Assembly: GCA_046331625.1 (NCBI GenBank)
Contig: JAXLQL010000020.1
Coordinates: forward strand, 62,001-126,000
Reading direction: 5' to 3'
Length of the DNA stretch: 64,000 nt
Source: JAXLQL01 sp046331625
GTDB taxonomy: Bacteria; Acidobacteriota; Terriglobia; Bryobacterales; Bryobacteraceae
In this document: positions 47,920 through 56,060 of the stretch, in pieces
Numbering within the stretch: the stretch's first letter is position 1
Layout: the number at the start of each line of letters is the position of its first letter
The notes under the pieces: model-generated
What the model was told of the DNA's origin: nothing
The model's input: the letters and a program-made list of their open reading frames with translations, nothing else
Databases searched by the model: none
Made by a program: the position numbers and the translations under genes

Positions 47920-48885
47920 ATGCCCTTCCAGTCCGAGTTCGGCGACAGCGACAAACTCAACGCCTGCGCCGTCAATGACCCCGATCACGTAGGTGAGCAG
48001 TTCTCTTCGAAAGGCCCGTGGGTGGTGCTGATCAAGAAGGCGCTCAACGCCTGGTCCGCCAAGCAGCGGCCGGCACTTCCGGCGCTCGCCTCCAACGATT
48101 CTTTCGATCGAGACACGGGTGATCGCGTAGCTCTCTACAAGCTGCGCCACGCGCCGCCGATCCTCAACTATCAAGGCAAAATTGATCGCATTGTGGGGAA
48201 GAAGACGGTGGCTGCACTGGACCTCGAACTCCCCGCCAAGGCCACGCCCACACCCGCCATCACGATGTCGGCACTTGCCCAACGGGACCGCGCCACTTCG
48301 CTCGACTGGGCTCGATCAGCGGTCAAGTTCCTTACCGAGGCGCTCGCGTTTCTGGTCACGCCGCCGCCTCCACCGATACCCGGCATGCCGCCGCTCATGC
48401 CGCCTCGGGTCGGCCTCGCCTTCACGGCGCTCGAAATCCACTTCCACATCAGCACGGCCGCGATTTCCAAGGAGGATTTCATTCGCAAGGTCATCGAGAT
48501 TTATCAAAAGGACATCAACGTGCTCGTCTCGAGCGCCTCGTTCTTCATCGATGACACTACTTCCGCCGAGGCCACCAAAGGCACTCCCGCGCACGTGCCG
48601 TTCGGATCGGGCAAGGTGAACTTCACTCCCGCGTTTCGCGAGCGCTCGGGCGCCAAGGGCTTCGGACCCAACTGCCGCGCGGCGATGGTGTTGCACGAGC
48701 CCATCCACGTGGTGGATCATCCTGCAGCTTCGAGTGGAGCGAATCATGTTCACGAGCGCGACGCCAAGTACGAAGCCCAGCCCGCGATGAACCAGTTGCA
48801 CAACGCGCATTCCTACGCCTGTTTCGCGCAGCATGTGCACTTCGGCCGGGATGAACGTTTCGGAATCGGGCGGCCAGCGGAGTAG
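47920..48885 (+). CDS. Cytosolic-type HExxH metalloprotease-like protein with peptidoglycan-binding-like N-domain
   Basis: 321 residues from ATG 47920, no signal peptide. Residues ~20-105 (GPWVVLIKKALNAWSAKQRP, IDRIVGKKTVAALDL) look like a peptidoglycan_binding_1 fold. A Pro-rich linker (PPPPPIPGMPPLMPP) leads to a C-terminal domain holding MVLHEPIHVVDH: an HExxH zinc motif with a further His three residues on. The domain resembles proteins of the lysine-specific or M91-like metallopeptidase kind, but this is a guess. Without a leader it may be a toxin or secretion-system effector. It ends before two hairpins (48913 and 48991). Confidence 0.6.
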   Translation: MPFQSEFGDSDKLNACAVNDPDHVGEQFSSKGPWVVLIKKALNAWSAKQRPALPALASNDSFDRDTGDRVALYKLRHAPPILNYQGKIDRIVGKKTVAALDLELPAKATPTPAITMSALAQRDRATSLDWARSAVKFLTEALAFLVTPPPPPIPGMPPLMPPRVGLAFTALEIHFHISTAAISKEDFIRKVIEIYQKDINVLVSSASFFIDDTTSAEATKGTPAHVPFGSGKVNFTPAFRERSGAKGFGPNCRAAMVLHEPIHVVDHPAASSGANHVHERDAKYEAQPAMNQLHNAHSYACFAQHVHFGRDERFGIGRPAE

Positions 48886-48912
48886 CCACTCCCTCGTTCA
48901 AAGAAGCGTTCA

Positions 48913-48947
48913 GCGGTAGCCGCTCGATGAATTTACGAGCGGGCCGC
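48913..48947. terminator. Hairpin after the HExxH gene
   Basis: CCGCTCG (48920-48926) pairs with CGAGCGG (48936-48942), extended by GCGG/CCGC (48913-48916 with 48944-48947), 9-base loop. No T-tract. A second hairpin CGAGGTGG/CCACCTCG follows at 48991-49012. Both lie between two convergent genes. Confidence 0.45.
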
Positions 48948-49065
48948 TATATCCCCCTTCACTGACGCGGCCCTCCGGTTGTCCGCCGAACGAGGTGGTA
49001 GTTGCCACCTCGAGGCTACCTGGGTTCACCAAGCCCTTTCGCGATGGAGCCCAGCGTGCGACCGC

Positions 49066-49809
49066 TCAAGCCAGGAACACGCCCCAGAATTTCTCCTCAT
49101 CGATCTTTCTGAGCGCCGCACGCAAGAATGGATTCGCCACGGTCGGCAGGCGGATCGCCTGGGCCAGAAATCCCGTCTCCGATTCGAGCGCCTGCCGCAG
49201 CAGCGGCGCGATCGCGGCGGGTGCATCGGTGAACAGCACAGCCTTGCGCCATGCACTCTCGCGCGCCTTCTCGATCGCGAACCCGGCGACCAACTCATCG
49301 GTGCGGCCGCCGGCAAAATCGAGCGCCGCAAGCACCGGAGCGTACAGCTTGGCCACGGAGTCTTGCACTTGGTCAGTGTGCGCTTCGAGGATTGCGTTCA
49401 CCGCGAGATGATCGGCCTTGCGCAATGCGCGGTCCGGACCGATCCCGGCCGCAACGAGCGCGAGCGGCAAATCGCCATTGATGTGCGCGTTCATGCCGAG
49501 CACCAGATCCTGCAGCACGCTCGTTTCGCCCTTCACGGCTGCGTTGAACGCGATCTGCCAAGCCTTTGGGCAGTGCGCGAGGTCGCCGCCTTCGAACGCC
49601 TCGAGCGCGCCGCGATAGAGATTCGCGAACGCGACAAGGTAGCGCTCCACCCACACGTTGTCGCGAAACGCCCCTTGCCGGATCTTCTCGCCGACTCCGA
49701 GCGTGATCTGCACATACGCGGCGACGAAGACTCCGCGGTGATCGCGCACCTTCGTGAAGCGGTCCTGGAGCGCTTCGAAGTATGCGGTGGCTTCCGCAAG
49801 TGAGGTCAT
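49066..49809 (-). CDS. DUF5995-family protein
   Basis: 247 residues matching DUF5995: RFTKVRDHRGVFVAAYVQIT near the N-terminus, PKAWQIAFNAAVKGE, then the characteristic LGMNAHINGDLPLALVAAGI and RKADHLAVNAILE. The fold is helical; the conserved MNAHINxDLP and His/Asp residues suggest a metal or ligand site, but activity is unknown. It overlaps the ATP-grasp gene by 4 bases (start 49809 inside the upstream stop) and is likely made with it. Confidence 0.8.
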   Translation of the reverse strand: MTSLAEATAYFEALQDRFTKVRDHRGVFVAAYVQITLGVGEKIRQGAFRDNVWVERYLVAFANLYRGALEAFEGGDLAHCPKAWQIAFNAAVKGETSVLQDLVLGMNAHINGDLPLALVAAGIGPDRALRKADHLAVNAILEAHTDQVQDSVAKLYAPVLAALDFAGGRTDELVAGFAIEKARESAWRKAVLFTDAPAAIAPLLRQALESETGFLAQAIRLPTVANPFLRAALRKIDEEKFWGVFLA

Positions 49810-50744
49810 GACCGGTGCCCCGCGAGCAGCGGCGCCCAGCGATATTCGACAGGCTGTGGCGGCTCGAGCGCGCGGCGAATGGCGAGGTCCGCGACGGCGC
49901 CCACCACCCAGCGGAAGTTGTCTTCGCCTACCGAGTGCATGTCGGCATCGGGCACGGGATTCATGAAGTCGATCGCGTAGGGCACGCCATTTTCCACGGC
50001 GAACTCGACAGTGTTGAAGTCATAGCCCAACGCGCGGCACAACTTCAGCGCGTCACCCACCACGCGGTTGTAGAGCACCGTGTCCACTGGCGCCGGATCG
50101 CGAACGTAGCGCATGTGATGCGGCTGGCGCGGATCGTAGACCATCACGCGCACTTGCTCCTGCCCTACCACGTAGCAGCGGAAGTAGGCGTTGAAGCGAA
50201 CGGCTCGCTGCAGGCACATGGGGAGGTCGCCGGTTTGATCGTAGGCCGAGAAGAAGTCGGCTGGTGAGGCGACCGGGTATACGTTCTTCCAGCCGCCGCC
50301 CGAGATCGGTTTGAGAAACGCGGGGAAGCCGACATAATCGAAGATCTCGGCCCAGCGCACGGGATACTCGAGATTGCGCATCGAGAGGCTGGTGGTTCCC
50401 GGCGGATGATCCTTGTGGGGCAGGATCACGGTGGGCGGCACGGCAACACCCAGCTTGTGGGCCAAAACATAATTGACGAATTTGTCGTCCGCCGACCACC
50501 AGAACGGATTGTTGATCACCACGGCGCCCTCGATCGCGGCGTGCTTCAGATACGAGCGATAGAAGGGGATGTCGTGCGAAATGCGGTCCACGATTACGTC
50601 GTAGGCCGGCTTCGCACCCAGCGCCGAATGGCTCACCTTGAGATGTTCGGCCGTGACGCCATCCACTTTGCGGGAGTTGATGCATTCCACCAGCGCCGGT
50701 GGAAATGTGTTCTCCATTCCGTAGAGGACCGCGATTCTCTTCAT
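49806..50744 (-). CDS. ATP-grasp ligase-like protein
   Basis: 312 residues from ATG 50744 (MKRIAVLYGMENTFPPALVE); the ORF has an in-frame ATG 24 bases upstream, but the internal start fits family N-termini. ATP-grasp features: AFLKPISGGGWKNVYPV (nucleotide-binding loop), the LPMCLQRAVRFNAYFRCYVV segment and the metal-binding end VEFAVENGVPYAIDFMNPVP. ATP-grasp enzymes form amide or peptide bonds through acyl-phosphates; this type is often found with small uncharacterised partners. The 4-base overlap with DUF5995 suggests the two act on one product. Confidence 0.82.
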   Translation of the reverse strand: MKRIAVLYGMENTFPPALVECINSRKVDGVTAEHLKVSHSALGAKPAYDVIVDRISHDIPFYRSYLKHAAIEGAVVINNPFWWSADDKFVNYVLAHKLGVAVPPTVILPHKDHPPGTTSLSMRNLEYPVRWAEIFDYVGFPAFLKPISGGGWKNVYPVASPADFFSAYDQTGDLPMCLQRAVRFNAYFRCYVVGQEQVRVMVYDPRQPHHMRYVRDPAPVDTVLYNRVVGDALKLCRALGYDFNTVEFAVENGVPYAIDFMNPVPDADMHSVGEDNFRWVVGAVADLAIRRALEPPQPVEYRWAPLLAGHRS

Positions 50745-50820
50745 GACGAAGTTCCGAGCATAGCGCACGCTACCGCATGCCGTAGGAAGTGTTCGGAAAT
50801 CATGCCGGCTGTGCCGTGTA

Positions 50821-50855
50821 GGGCGGGCTTTAGCCAGCGCGGGACTTCAGTCCCG
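50821..50855. repeat. Two-hairpin palindromic repeat, copy 2 (partly degraded)
   Basis: GGCTTTAGCC core then CGGGACTTCAGTCCCG (50840-50855, perfect 6-bp stem). Intergenic, between the ATP-grasp and rlmI genes. Same layout as the copies at 38794 and 63554, but the first hairpin has lost outer pairs. Confidence 0.7.
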
Positions 50856-50925
50856 TTTCCGGCGTACGCACCAGCATCCGGCGGGACCTCGCAGCTTTTC
50901 AGCGAGATTGGACTACTCACTTCGC

Positions 50926-52077
50926 CTACAGCACTTCGACAATCGCGCACTTCAGATACAGCGTCTCTGGGACCGTCAGCAACACCGGATGATCCTGCGC
51001 CTGAATCCGCCGTTCGAGTACGCGCAGCGTGCGGCCCGCATCGAGCGCCGACTGCGCGAGCATCTCGAGGAACGCGGCTTCGGAAACATGATGCGAGCAA
51101 GAGCAAGTCACTAGCACACCACCACGGTCGAGCAGCCGCAACGCCCGCTGATTGATCTCGCGATATCCGCGCAGGGCCGGCTCCACGGTCTGGCGCGATT
51201 TCGCGAACGCCGGTGGATCGAGCACGATCGTGTCGAACCGCCTCCGCGCATGCGCGAAGCTTGTCAAAAGATCGAACACATCGGACTCGCGGAATTCCAC
51301 GTTCGCGATTCCGTTGGCATCGCGATTGGCCGCAGCCAGCTCGAGCGAGTGTGCCGAGCTATCCACCGCCAGCACATTCTCGCAGCGCGGAGCCATATGC
51401 AGCGCGAACCCGCCGCTGCACGTGAAGCAATCGAGCGCCTGTCCGCGTGCCCATCCGGCAGCCGCCAAATAGTTCTCGCGCTGATCGAGGAACACGCCGG
51501 TCTTTTGCCCTTCGAGTAGGTCCGCTCGCCAGCGGAGCCCGTTCATGCTCACTTCGAGCGGGGCGGGCAACTCGCCCCGCAGCACCGACTTCTCGAGCGG
51601 AAGCGACTCGAGCTTCCGCACCGCCGCATCATTGCGCGCCACGATTGCTCGCGGCGAGAAGAGCGATTCGAGCGCTTCCACGATCCAGCCGGACGCGCGA
51701 TCCATGCCTTGGTCGAGCGTCTGGATCACGAAGCAATCGCCGTAGCGGTCGACGATCAAGCCGGGCAGCAGATCGCCTTCCGCGTGTACCAGCCGATAAG
51801 CCTCCGAGTCGCGCACCACGCGGCGCCGATGCGCCTCCGCGGCTTCGATCCGAGCACGGTAAAACGCGGCGTCCACCGTGACCGCACTGGCCGCAAGCAT
51901 TCGCAGCGTGATCTGCGAAGTGGAGCTGTAGTGCGCCACGCCGAGCGCTCGCCCGCGCTGGTCATGCACTGTAACGGCGTCTCCGGCGGCGGCGTTGCCT
52001 CGATCGGCGATGTCGCTCGAGAACACCCACGGGTGCCCGGAGGCGATTCGATCGGCGCCCTTGCGCGTGACCTTCAT
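50926..52077 (-). CDS. rlmI: RlmI-like 23S rRNA (cytosine) methyltransferase
   Basis: 383 residues. N-terminal PUA-like domain (RKGADRIASGHPWVFSSDIA), an EEHEA-type middle, then a SAM-dependent methyltransferase domain: QKTGVFLDQRENY, LDCFTCSGGFALHMA, VAVDSSAHSLELA-like motif, DTIVLDPPAFAKS and LVTCSCSHHVSE. Such proteins methylate C1962-type positions of 23S rRNA in the cytosol. The gene overlaps typA by 4 bases and is probably translated with it. Confidence 0.9.
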   Translation of the reverse strand: MKVTRKGADRIASGHPWVFSSDIADRGNAAAGDAVTVHDQRGRALGVAHYSSTSQITLRMLAASAVTVDAAFYRARIEAAEAHRRRVVRDSEAYRLVHAEGDLLPGLIVDRYGDCFVIQTLDQGMDRASGWIVEALESLFSPRAIVARNDAAVRKLESLPLEKSVLRGELPAPLEVSMNGLRWRADLLEGQKTGVFLDQRENYLAAAGWARGQALDCFTCSGGFALHMAPRCENVLAVDSSAHSLELAAANRDANGIANVEFRESDVFDLLTSFAHARRRFDTIVLDPPAFAKSRQTVEPALRGYREINQRALRLLDRGGVLVTCSCSHHVSEAAFLEMLAQSALDAGRTLRVLERRIQAQDHPVLLTVPETLYLKCAIVEVL

Positions 52078-53867
52078 CGCTGATTCGACTTGAGGATCTT
52101 CTTCCGCAACCGGATCGAGTGCGGTGTGATCTCCACCAATTCGTCGTCGCGGATGAATTCGATGGCTTGCTCGAGGTTGAGCAACCGCGGCGGTACCAGC
52201 CGGATCGCTTCGTCGGCCGTGGAGGAGCGCATGTTGGTCAGCTTCTTCTCCTTCACGATGTTCACGTCGAGATCGTTGGCGCGCGAGTTCTCACCGACGA
52301 TCATGCCCTCGTAGACTTCGGTGCTCGGCACGATGAAGATCTCACCGCGCTCCTGCAAATTCCAAATCGCGTACGCGGTGCCTTTGCCCGGCCGGTCCGA
52401 CACGAGCGATCCCGTTGGGCGCTGCGGAATGTCGCCCTGCCACTCGATGTATCCGTGAAACAGCGAGTTCATGATAGCCGTACCCTTGGTGTCAGTGAGC
52501 ATCTCGCTGCGCAAGCCGATCAGCCCGCGAGAAGGCACATGGAACTCGAGACGCACGCGGCCCGAACCATGATTGATCATCTTCGTCATCTTGCCCTTGC
52601 GCGTGCCCATCTTCTCCATGACGACGCCGACGTATTGTTCGGGGCAATCGACGGTCAACATTTCGAGCGGCTCATTGATCTTGCCGTCGATGGTCTTGGT
52701 GAGGATCTCGGGCTTGCCCACCGCCAGTTCGTAGCCTTCGCGCCGCATCATTTCAATGAGGATCGCCAGTTGCAACTCGCCGCGACCCATCACCTTGAAC
52801 GCATCGGGACCACCCGCTTCTTCCACCTTGATCGACACGTTGGTGAGCAGCTCTTTGTCGAGCCTGTCGCGCAGATTGCGCGACGTGACGTAGGTGCCTT
52901 CGCGGCCGGAAAATGGCGACGTGTTGATGGTGAACGTCATCGCGATGGTCGGCTCATCGATCTGGATGCGCGGCAGGGGAACGGGCGTCTCCACGTGCGA
53001 GACCGTGTCGCCGATGGTGATGCCTTCCACGCCCGCGATCGCCAACACATCGCCGGGGATTCCGCGCGTCTCTTCCACGCGCTTCAAGCCTTCGAACGAG
53101 AACAGCTTGGTGATGCGCGTCTTCTGCACTGCGCCATCCACCTTGCAGATGCTCACTTCGTCGCCGAGATTCAGCGTGCCGGAAAACACACGGCCGATGG
53201 CGAGGCGGCCGAGGTAGTCGTTGTAGTCGAGGTTGGCGACGAGGAGTTGCAGCACCGCGGCGGGATCGCCTTCGGGTCCGGGGATGTGCTTGATGATCGT
53301 GTCGAAGAGCGGCCGCAGGTCCGCCGATTCGTCTTCGGGCTTGTACTTGGCGATACCTGCTTTGCCGTTGGTGTAGACGATCGGGAAGTCGAGTTGGTCT
53401 TCGGTTGCGTCGAGATCGATGAACAGGTCATAGATCTCGTTGAGCACTTCCTGGATGCGCGCGTCAGGGCGGTCGATCTTGTTGATCACCACGATCGGCG
53501 TGAGCCGCGCTTCGAGCGCTTTCATGAGCACGTAGCGCGTCTGCGGCAGCGGACCCTCGCTCGCATCCACGAGGAGCATGACGCCGTCGACGATCTTGAG
53601 CGCACGCTCCACTTCGCCGCCGAAGTCGGAGTGGCCGGGCGTATCGACGATGTTGATCTTGACGTCGTGATAGCGGACGCCGGTGGTCTTGGCCAGGATG
53701 GTGATGCCGCGCTCGCGTTCGAGCTCATTCGAGTCCATGACGCGTTCGGCCACCGATTCGTTGGCGCGGAAGATGCCGCTCTGGCGGAGCATCGCGTCGA
53801 CCAGCGTAGTCTTGCCGTGGTCGACGTGCGCAATGATAGCGATGTTGCGGATTTGGGGATTACGCAT
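52074..53867 (-). CDS. typA: GTP-binding ribosome-associated factor TypA/BipA
   Basis: 597 residues. GTPase motifs: G1 AHVDHGKTTLVD, G2/RGITI in ERERGITILAKTTGV, G3 DTPGHSDFGGEVERAL, G4 NKIDRPDARIQEV. EF-G-like domains III and V and the BipA-specific C-terminal domain follow (GTAYAIWNLQERGEIFIVPS near the end). TypA binds the ribosome and helps 50S assembly and translation under stress and cold. First gene of a typA-rlmI pair, which makes sense as both act on the large subunit. Confidence 0.97.
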   Translation of the reverse strand: MRNPQIRNIAIIAHVDHGKTTLVDAMLRQSGIFRANESVAERVMDSNELERERGITILAKTTGVRYHDVKINIVDTPGHSDFGGEVERALKIVDGVMLLVDASEGPLPQTRYVLMKALEARLTPIVVINKIDRPDARIQEVLNEIYDLFIDLDATEDQLDFPIVYTNGKAGIAKYKPEDESADLRPLFDTIIKHIPGPEGDPAAVLQLLVANLDYNDYLGRLAIGRVFSGTLNLGDEVSICKVDGAVQKTRITKLFSFEGLKRVEETRGIPGDVLAIAGVEGITIGDTVSHVETPVPLPRIQIDEPTIAMTFTINTSPFSGREGTYVTSRNLRDRLDKELLTNVSIKVEEAGGPDAFKVMGRGELQLAILIEMMRREGYELAVGKPEILTKTIDGKINEPLEMLTVDCPEQYVGVVMEKMGTRKGKMTKMINHGSGRVRLEFHVPSRGLIGLRSEMLTDTKGTAIMNSLFHGYIEWQGDIPQRPTGSLVSDRPGKGTAYAIWNLQERGEIFIVPSTEVYEGMIVGENSRANDLDVNIVKEKKLTNMRSSTADEAIRLVPPRLLNLEQAIEFIRDDELVEITPHSIRLRKKILKSNQR

Positions 53868-53914
53868 TTACTGGGGGGAAACTTCTATTGTCGCATGCGG
53901 TTGATAGAATCGAT

Positions 53915-54904
53915 TTGTTGCGCGCCTCAATCCACGCCGCCTGCGCCGTGGCGCTCGCGGCATCGGACTTCACCGGCTCGGCCGCGTGCACCGAATGCCA
54001 CCCGAAGCACGACGTGCGGCAGGCGGCTTCGCATCACGCGAACGCTCTCAGGCCCATCGCGCAAACGGTGCTGCCGAAGATCCTCGCCCAAGCGAACCTG
54101 CGCGAACGGAGCGGTGTCGAGTTCGAGTACCGCAGCGTTCCACAAGGCGTGATCGCCGCGGCGTCGATGCGAGGCAAGCGAGCGGAGATGCTGCTCGAAT
54201 GGGCTTTCGGCGCGGGTGCGCAAGGGGTCACGCCGGTGGGCCGAGCCGGTAGCAGGTACGTGGAGCATCGCATCTCGTACTTCACTGAGCCCGATCATCC
54301 GGGGCTGACGATCGGACACCCGCCGGCGGCGTCGCGCGATCCGGCGTCGGCGCTCGGAGTGCCGCAACCGGCAGAGACGATTTCGCGTTGCTTCCGATGC
54401 CACTCGACAGGGACAAAGGAAGGTCCCGATCTCTCCGAAATGGAGGCAGGCGTCCGCTGCGAGCGCTGCCACGGTCCGGGGCGCGCGCACATTGAAGCGG
54501 CTCGCTCCGGCGCAAACAAAGAGCGCGTCCGAACGGCCACGTTCAACGCCGCGCGCTTTCCCGCACGGCGCGTGGTGGAGATCTGCGCCGAGTGCCACCG
54601 CGCGCCGGGTGACGTGGACACGCACGATCCCGTCTCGATTCGTTTTCAGCCGGTGGGCTTGATGGCGAGCCGGTGCTTTCAGAAGAGCGGGGCGCTGTCG
54701 TGCCTGACGTGTCACGATCCGCATGAAGACGCGCGGCCGGCCGCCACTGGACACTACACGTCAAAGTGCGTGGCCTGCCACGCCTCAGTGGGGAAGCCCG
54801 CGGTCAAGTGCCGCCGCGATGCGCGGGAGAACTGCGTCGAGTGCCACATGCCGCGCTCATCGCCGCTTCCGCATATCCACTTCACGGATCACCGGATCCG
54901 ATAA
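53915..54904 (+). CDS. Secreted multiheme c-type cytochrome (seven CxxCH)
   Basis: About 329 residues. No ATG is available; TTG 53915 or 53918 gives a plausible signal (LLRASIHAACAVALAASDF). Seven heme sites: CTECH, CFRCH, CERCH, CAECH, CLTCH, CVACH, CVECH. Paired hemes at the C-terminus (GALSCLTCHDPHED, CVACH, NCVECHMP) resemble NapC/nitrite-reductase-like multiheme folds (doubled heme motif DPH). It diverges from typA, with a short ~20-base gap between starts, so both promoters overlap. Probably periplasmic electron transfer; partner unknown. Confidence 0.8.
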   Translation: MLRASIHAACAVALAASDFTGSAACTECHPKHDVRQAASHHANALRPIAQTVLPKILAQANLRERSGVEFEYRSVPQGVIAAASMRGKRAEMLLEWAFGAGAQGVTPVGRAGSRYVEHRISYFTEPDHPGLTIGHPPAASRDPASALGVPQPAETISRCFRCHSTGTKEGPDLSEMEAGVRCERCHGPGRAHIEAARSGANKERVRTATFNAARFPARRVVEICAECHRAPGDVDTHDPVSIRFQPVGLMASRCFQKSGALSCLTCHDPHEDARPAATGHYTSKCVACHASVGKPAVKCRRDARENCVECHMPRSSPLPHIHFTDHRIR

Positions 54905-55102
54905 CATAACGAGAGTTCGCTGCCCACTGCCGTTGTCTTCGCGGCGCAGGGTCTGAGTTGCTGCAAGGGAGCAGGTCTGCCCGCCATGCTGCGTTCGGGA
55001 TCCTAGTTTTCGAGAATGCCCCGTTCATCACTCCGGGAAAGGTGGGGATGTAGCTGCGCCCCGATGGGGAGTGCGAGGAAGCGGCAACGTCGCGGAGTGC
55101 TG

Positions 55103-55981
55103 CTACCGCCCGCGATGGTGATGATTTTCGTACACCGGGTTCCTGTTCTCTTTCAGCGGCCGCGAGTTGCCTTCGGGGAACAGTTCGTGGAACCGGTGGA
55201 TCTGTTCGTGCGAGAGGTGCAGCGGATGATCGTAGAGAAACCAGTGCACCACTTCGGGGAAGTTGCCCGTGATCAATTGATTCGTCACTGACGGGAGCAC
55301 GCCCGCTCCGCACAAGCCGGCGCCCGCGGGCGCTGTCAATCCGCCGTCGTAGCGCCATGTGTAGGAGCCGTGCGGCAGCAGGTCCCGTAGGTTCACGAAT
55401 ACTTTCGCTGGAACCGCCGACCGGTCATGAGGGAGTTCGCCGATGTCGTGGAAGAAGCGTTCGAGAGCCGGGGCCGGGTGGCCTTCTCCGATGAGGGCTC
55501 CGATCACGAGGCCGGGCCGGGTGTCTCCGGCAGGCGGCGTGCAGCCGTTCTCGTACAGGTGCACGAAGTGGATCTCCATCGCGGCTCGTTTGCCATGAAC
55601 GGTGTGTTCGGCGGGCGCGTGGAAGTGGAACTGTTGGAGCGCATAAGTACGTGGTGGGCCGTCTCCGGAGACCGTCACCGAAGGGCCGTTCACGAGCGGA
55701 GTGCGGACGCTAGCGCAAGTTGCGAGCGTGGCATCGGAGCACGGGGCGGCCGTGAGCGTGGCCCACTCCTTGGCGATCACGAGGCCCGCTTCTTGCGCGC
55801 CGTAGGTGTTGGCGACCTTCAGGTTCCAACCGTCGTAGTGGTTGAATGTGATGACCGGCGGCGCGGGGTCGCGCTTGGCTTTGGAGTGTTCGATATTGAT
55901 CGGCGTCTGTTCCTCGCCGGGGCCGTGGTCCGCTGCGGCGAGCGGCGCGAGCGCGATAAGAGCAATGAACAAGAGAATCAT
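55103..55981 (-). CDS. Alpha-type carbonic anhydrase, secreted
   Basis: 292 residues. Signal peptide (MILLFIALIALAPLAAADHG), then the alpha-CA core: EEQTPINIEHSKAK, zinc ligands in LQQFHFHAPAEHTVHGKRAA and MEIHFVHLYE, and a late EQIHRFHELFPEGNSRPLK. All three Zn histidines are visible. It hydrates CO2 in the periplasm. It lies between the cytochrome gene and the TonB receptor terminator, as a single gene, with a long beta-sheet N-terminal part typical of bacterial secreted alpha-CA. Confidence 0.9.
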   Translation of the reverse strand: MILLFIALIALAPLAAADHGPGEEQTPINIEHSKAKRDPAPPVITFNHYDGWNLKVANTYGAQEAGLVIAKEWATLTAAPCSDATLATCASVRTPLVNGPSVTVSGDGPPRTYALQQFHFHAPAEHTVHGKRAAMEIHFVHLYENGCTPPAGDTRPGLVIGALIGEGHPAPALERFFHDIGELPHDRSAVPAKVFVNLRDLLPHGSYTWRYDGGLTAPAGAGLCGAGVLPSVTNQLITGNFPEVVHWFLYDHPLHLSHEQIHRFHELFPEGNSRPLKENRNPVYENHHHRGR

Positions 55982-55999
55982 TGGAAACTGGAATGGTAA

Positions 56000-56031
56000 A
56001 ACAAAAACGCCGCCCCGTTCAGAGGCGGCGT
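56000..56031 (-). terminator. Rho-independent terminator of the second TonB receptor
   Basis: On the minus strand ACGCCGCC/GGCGGCGT form a perfect 8-bp stem (56007-56014 with 56024-56031), followed by TTTTTGTTTT. It lies 30 bases after the TonB receptor stop and before the carbonic anhydrase start. Confidence 0.85.
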
Positions 56032-56060
56032 CTTTGGTGAGAGATGCGCTCGGAGTTCCG

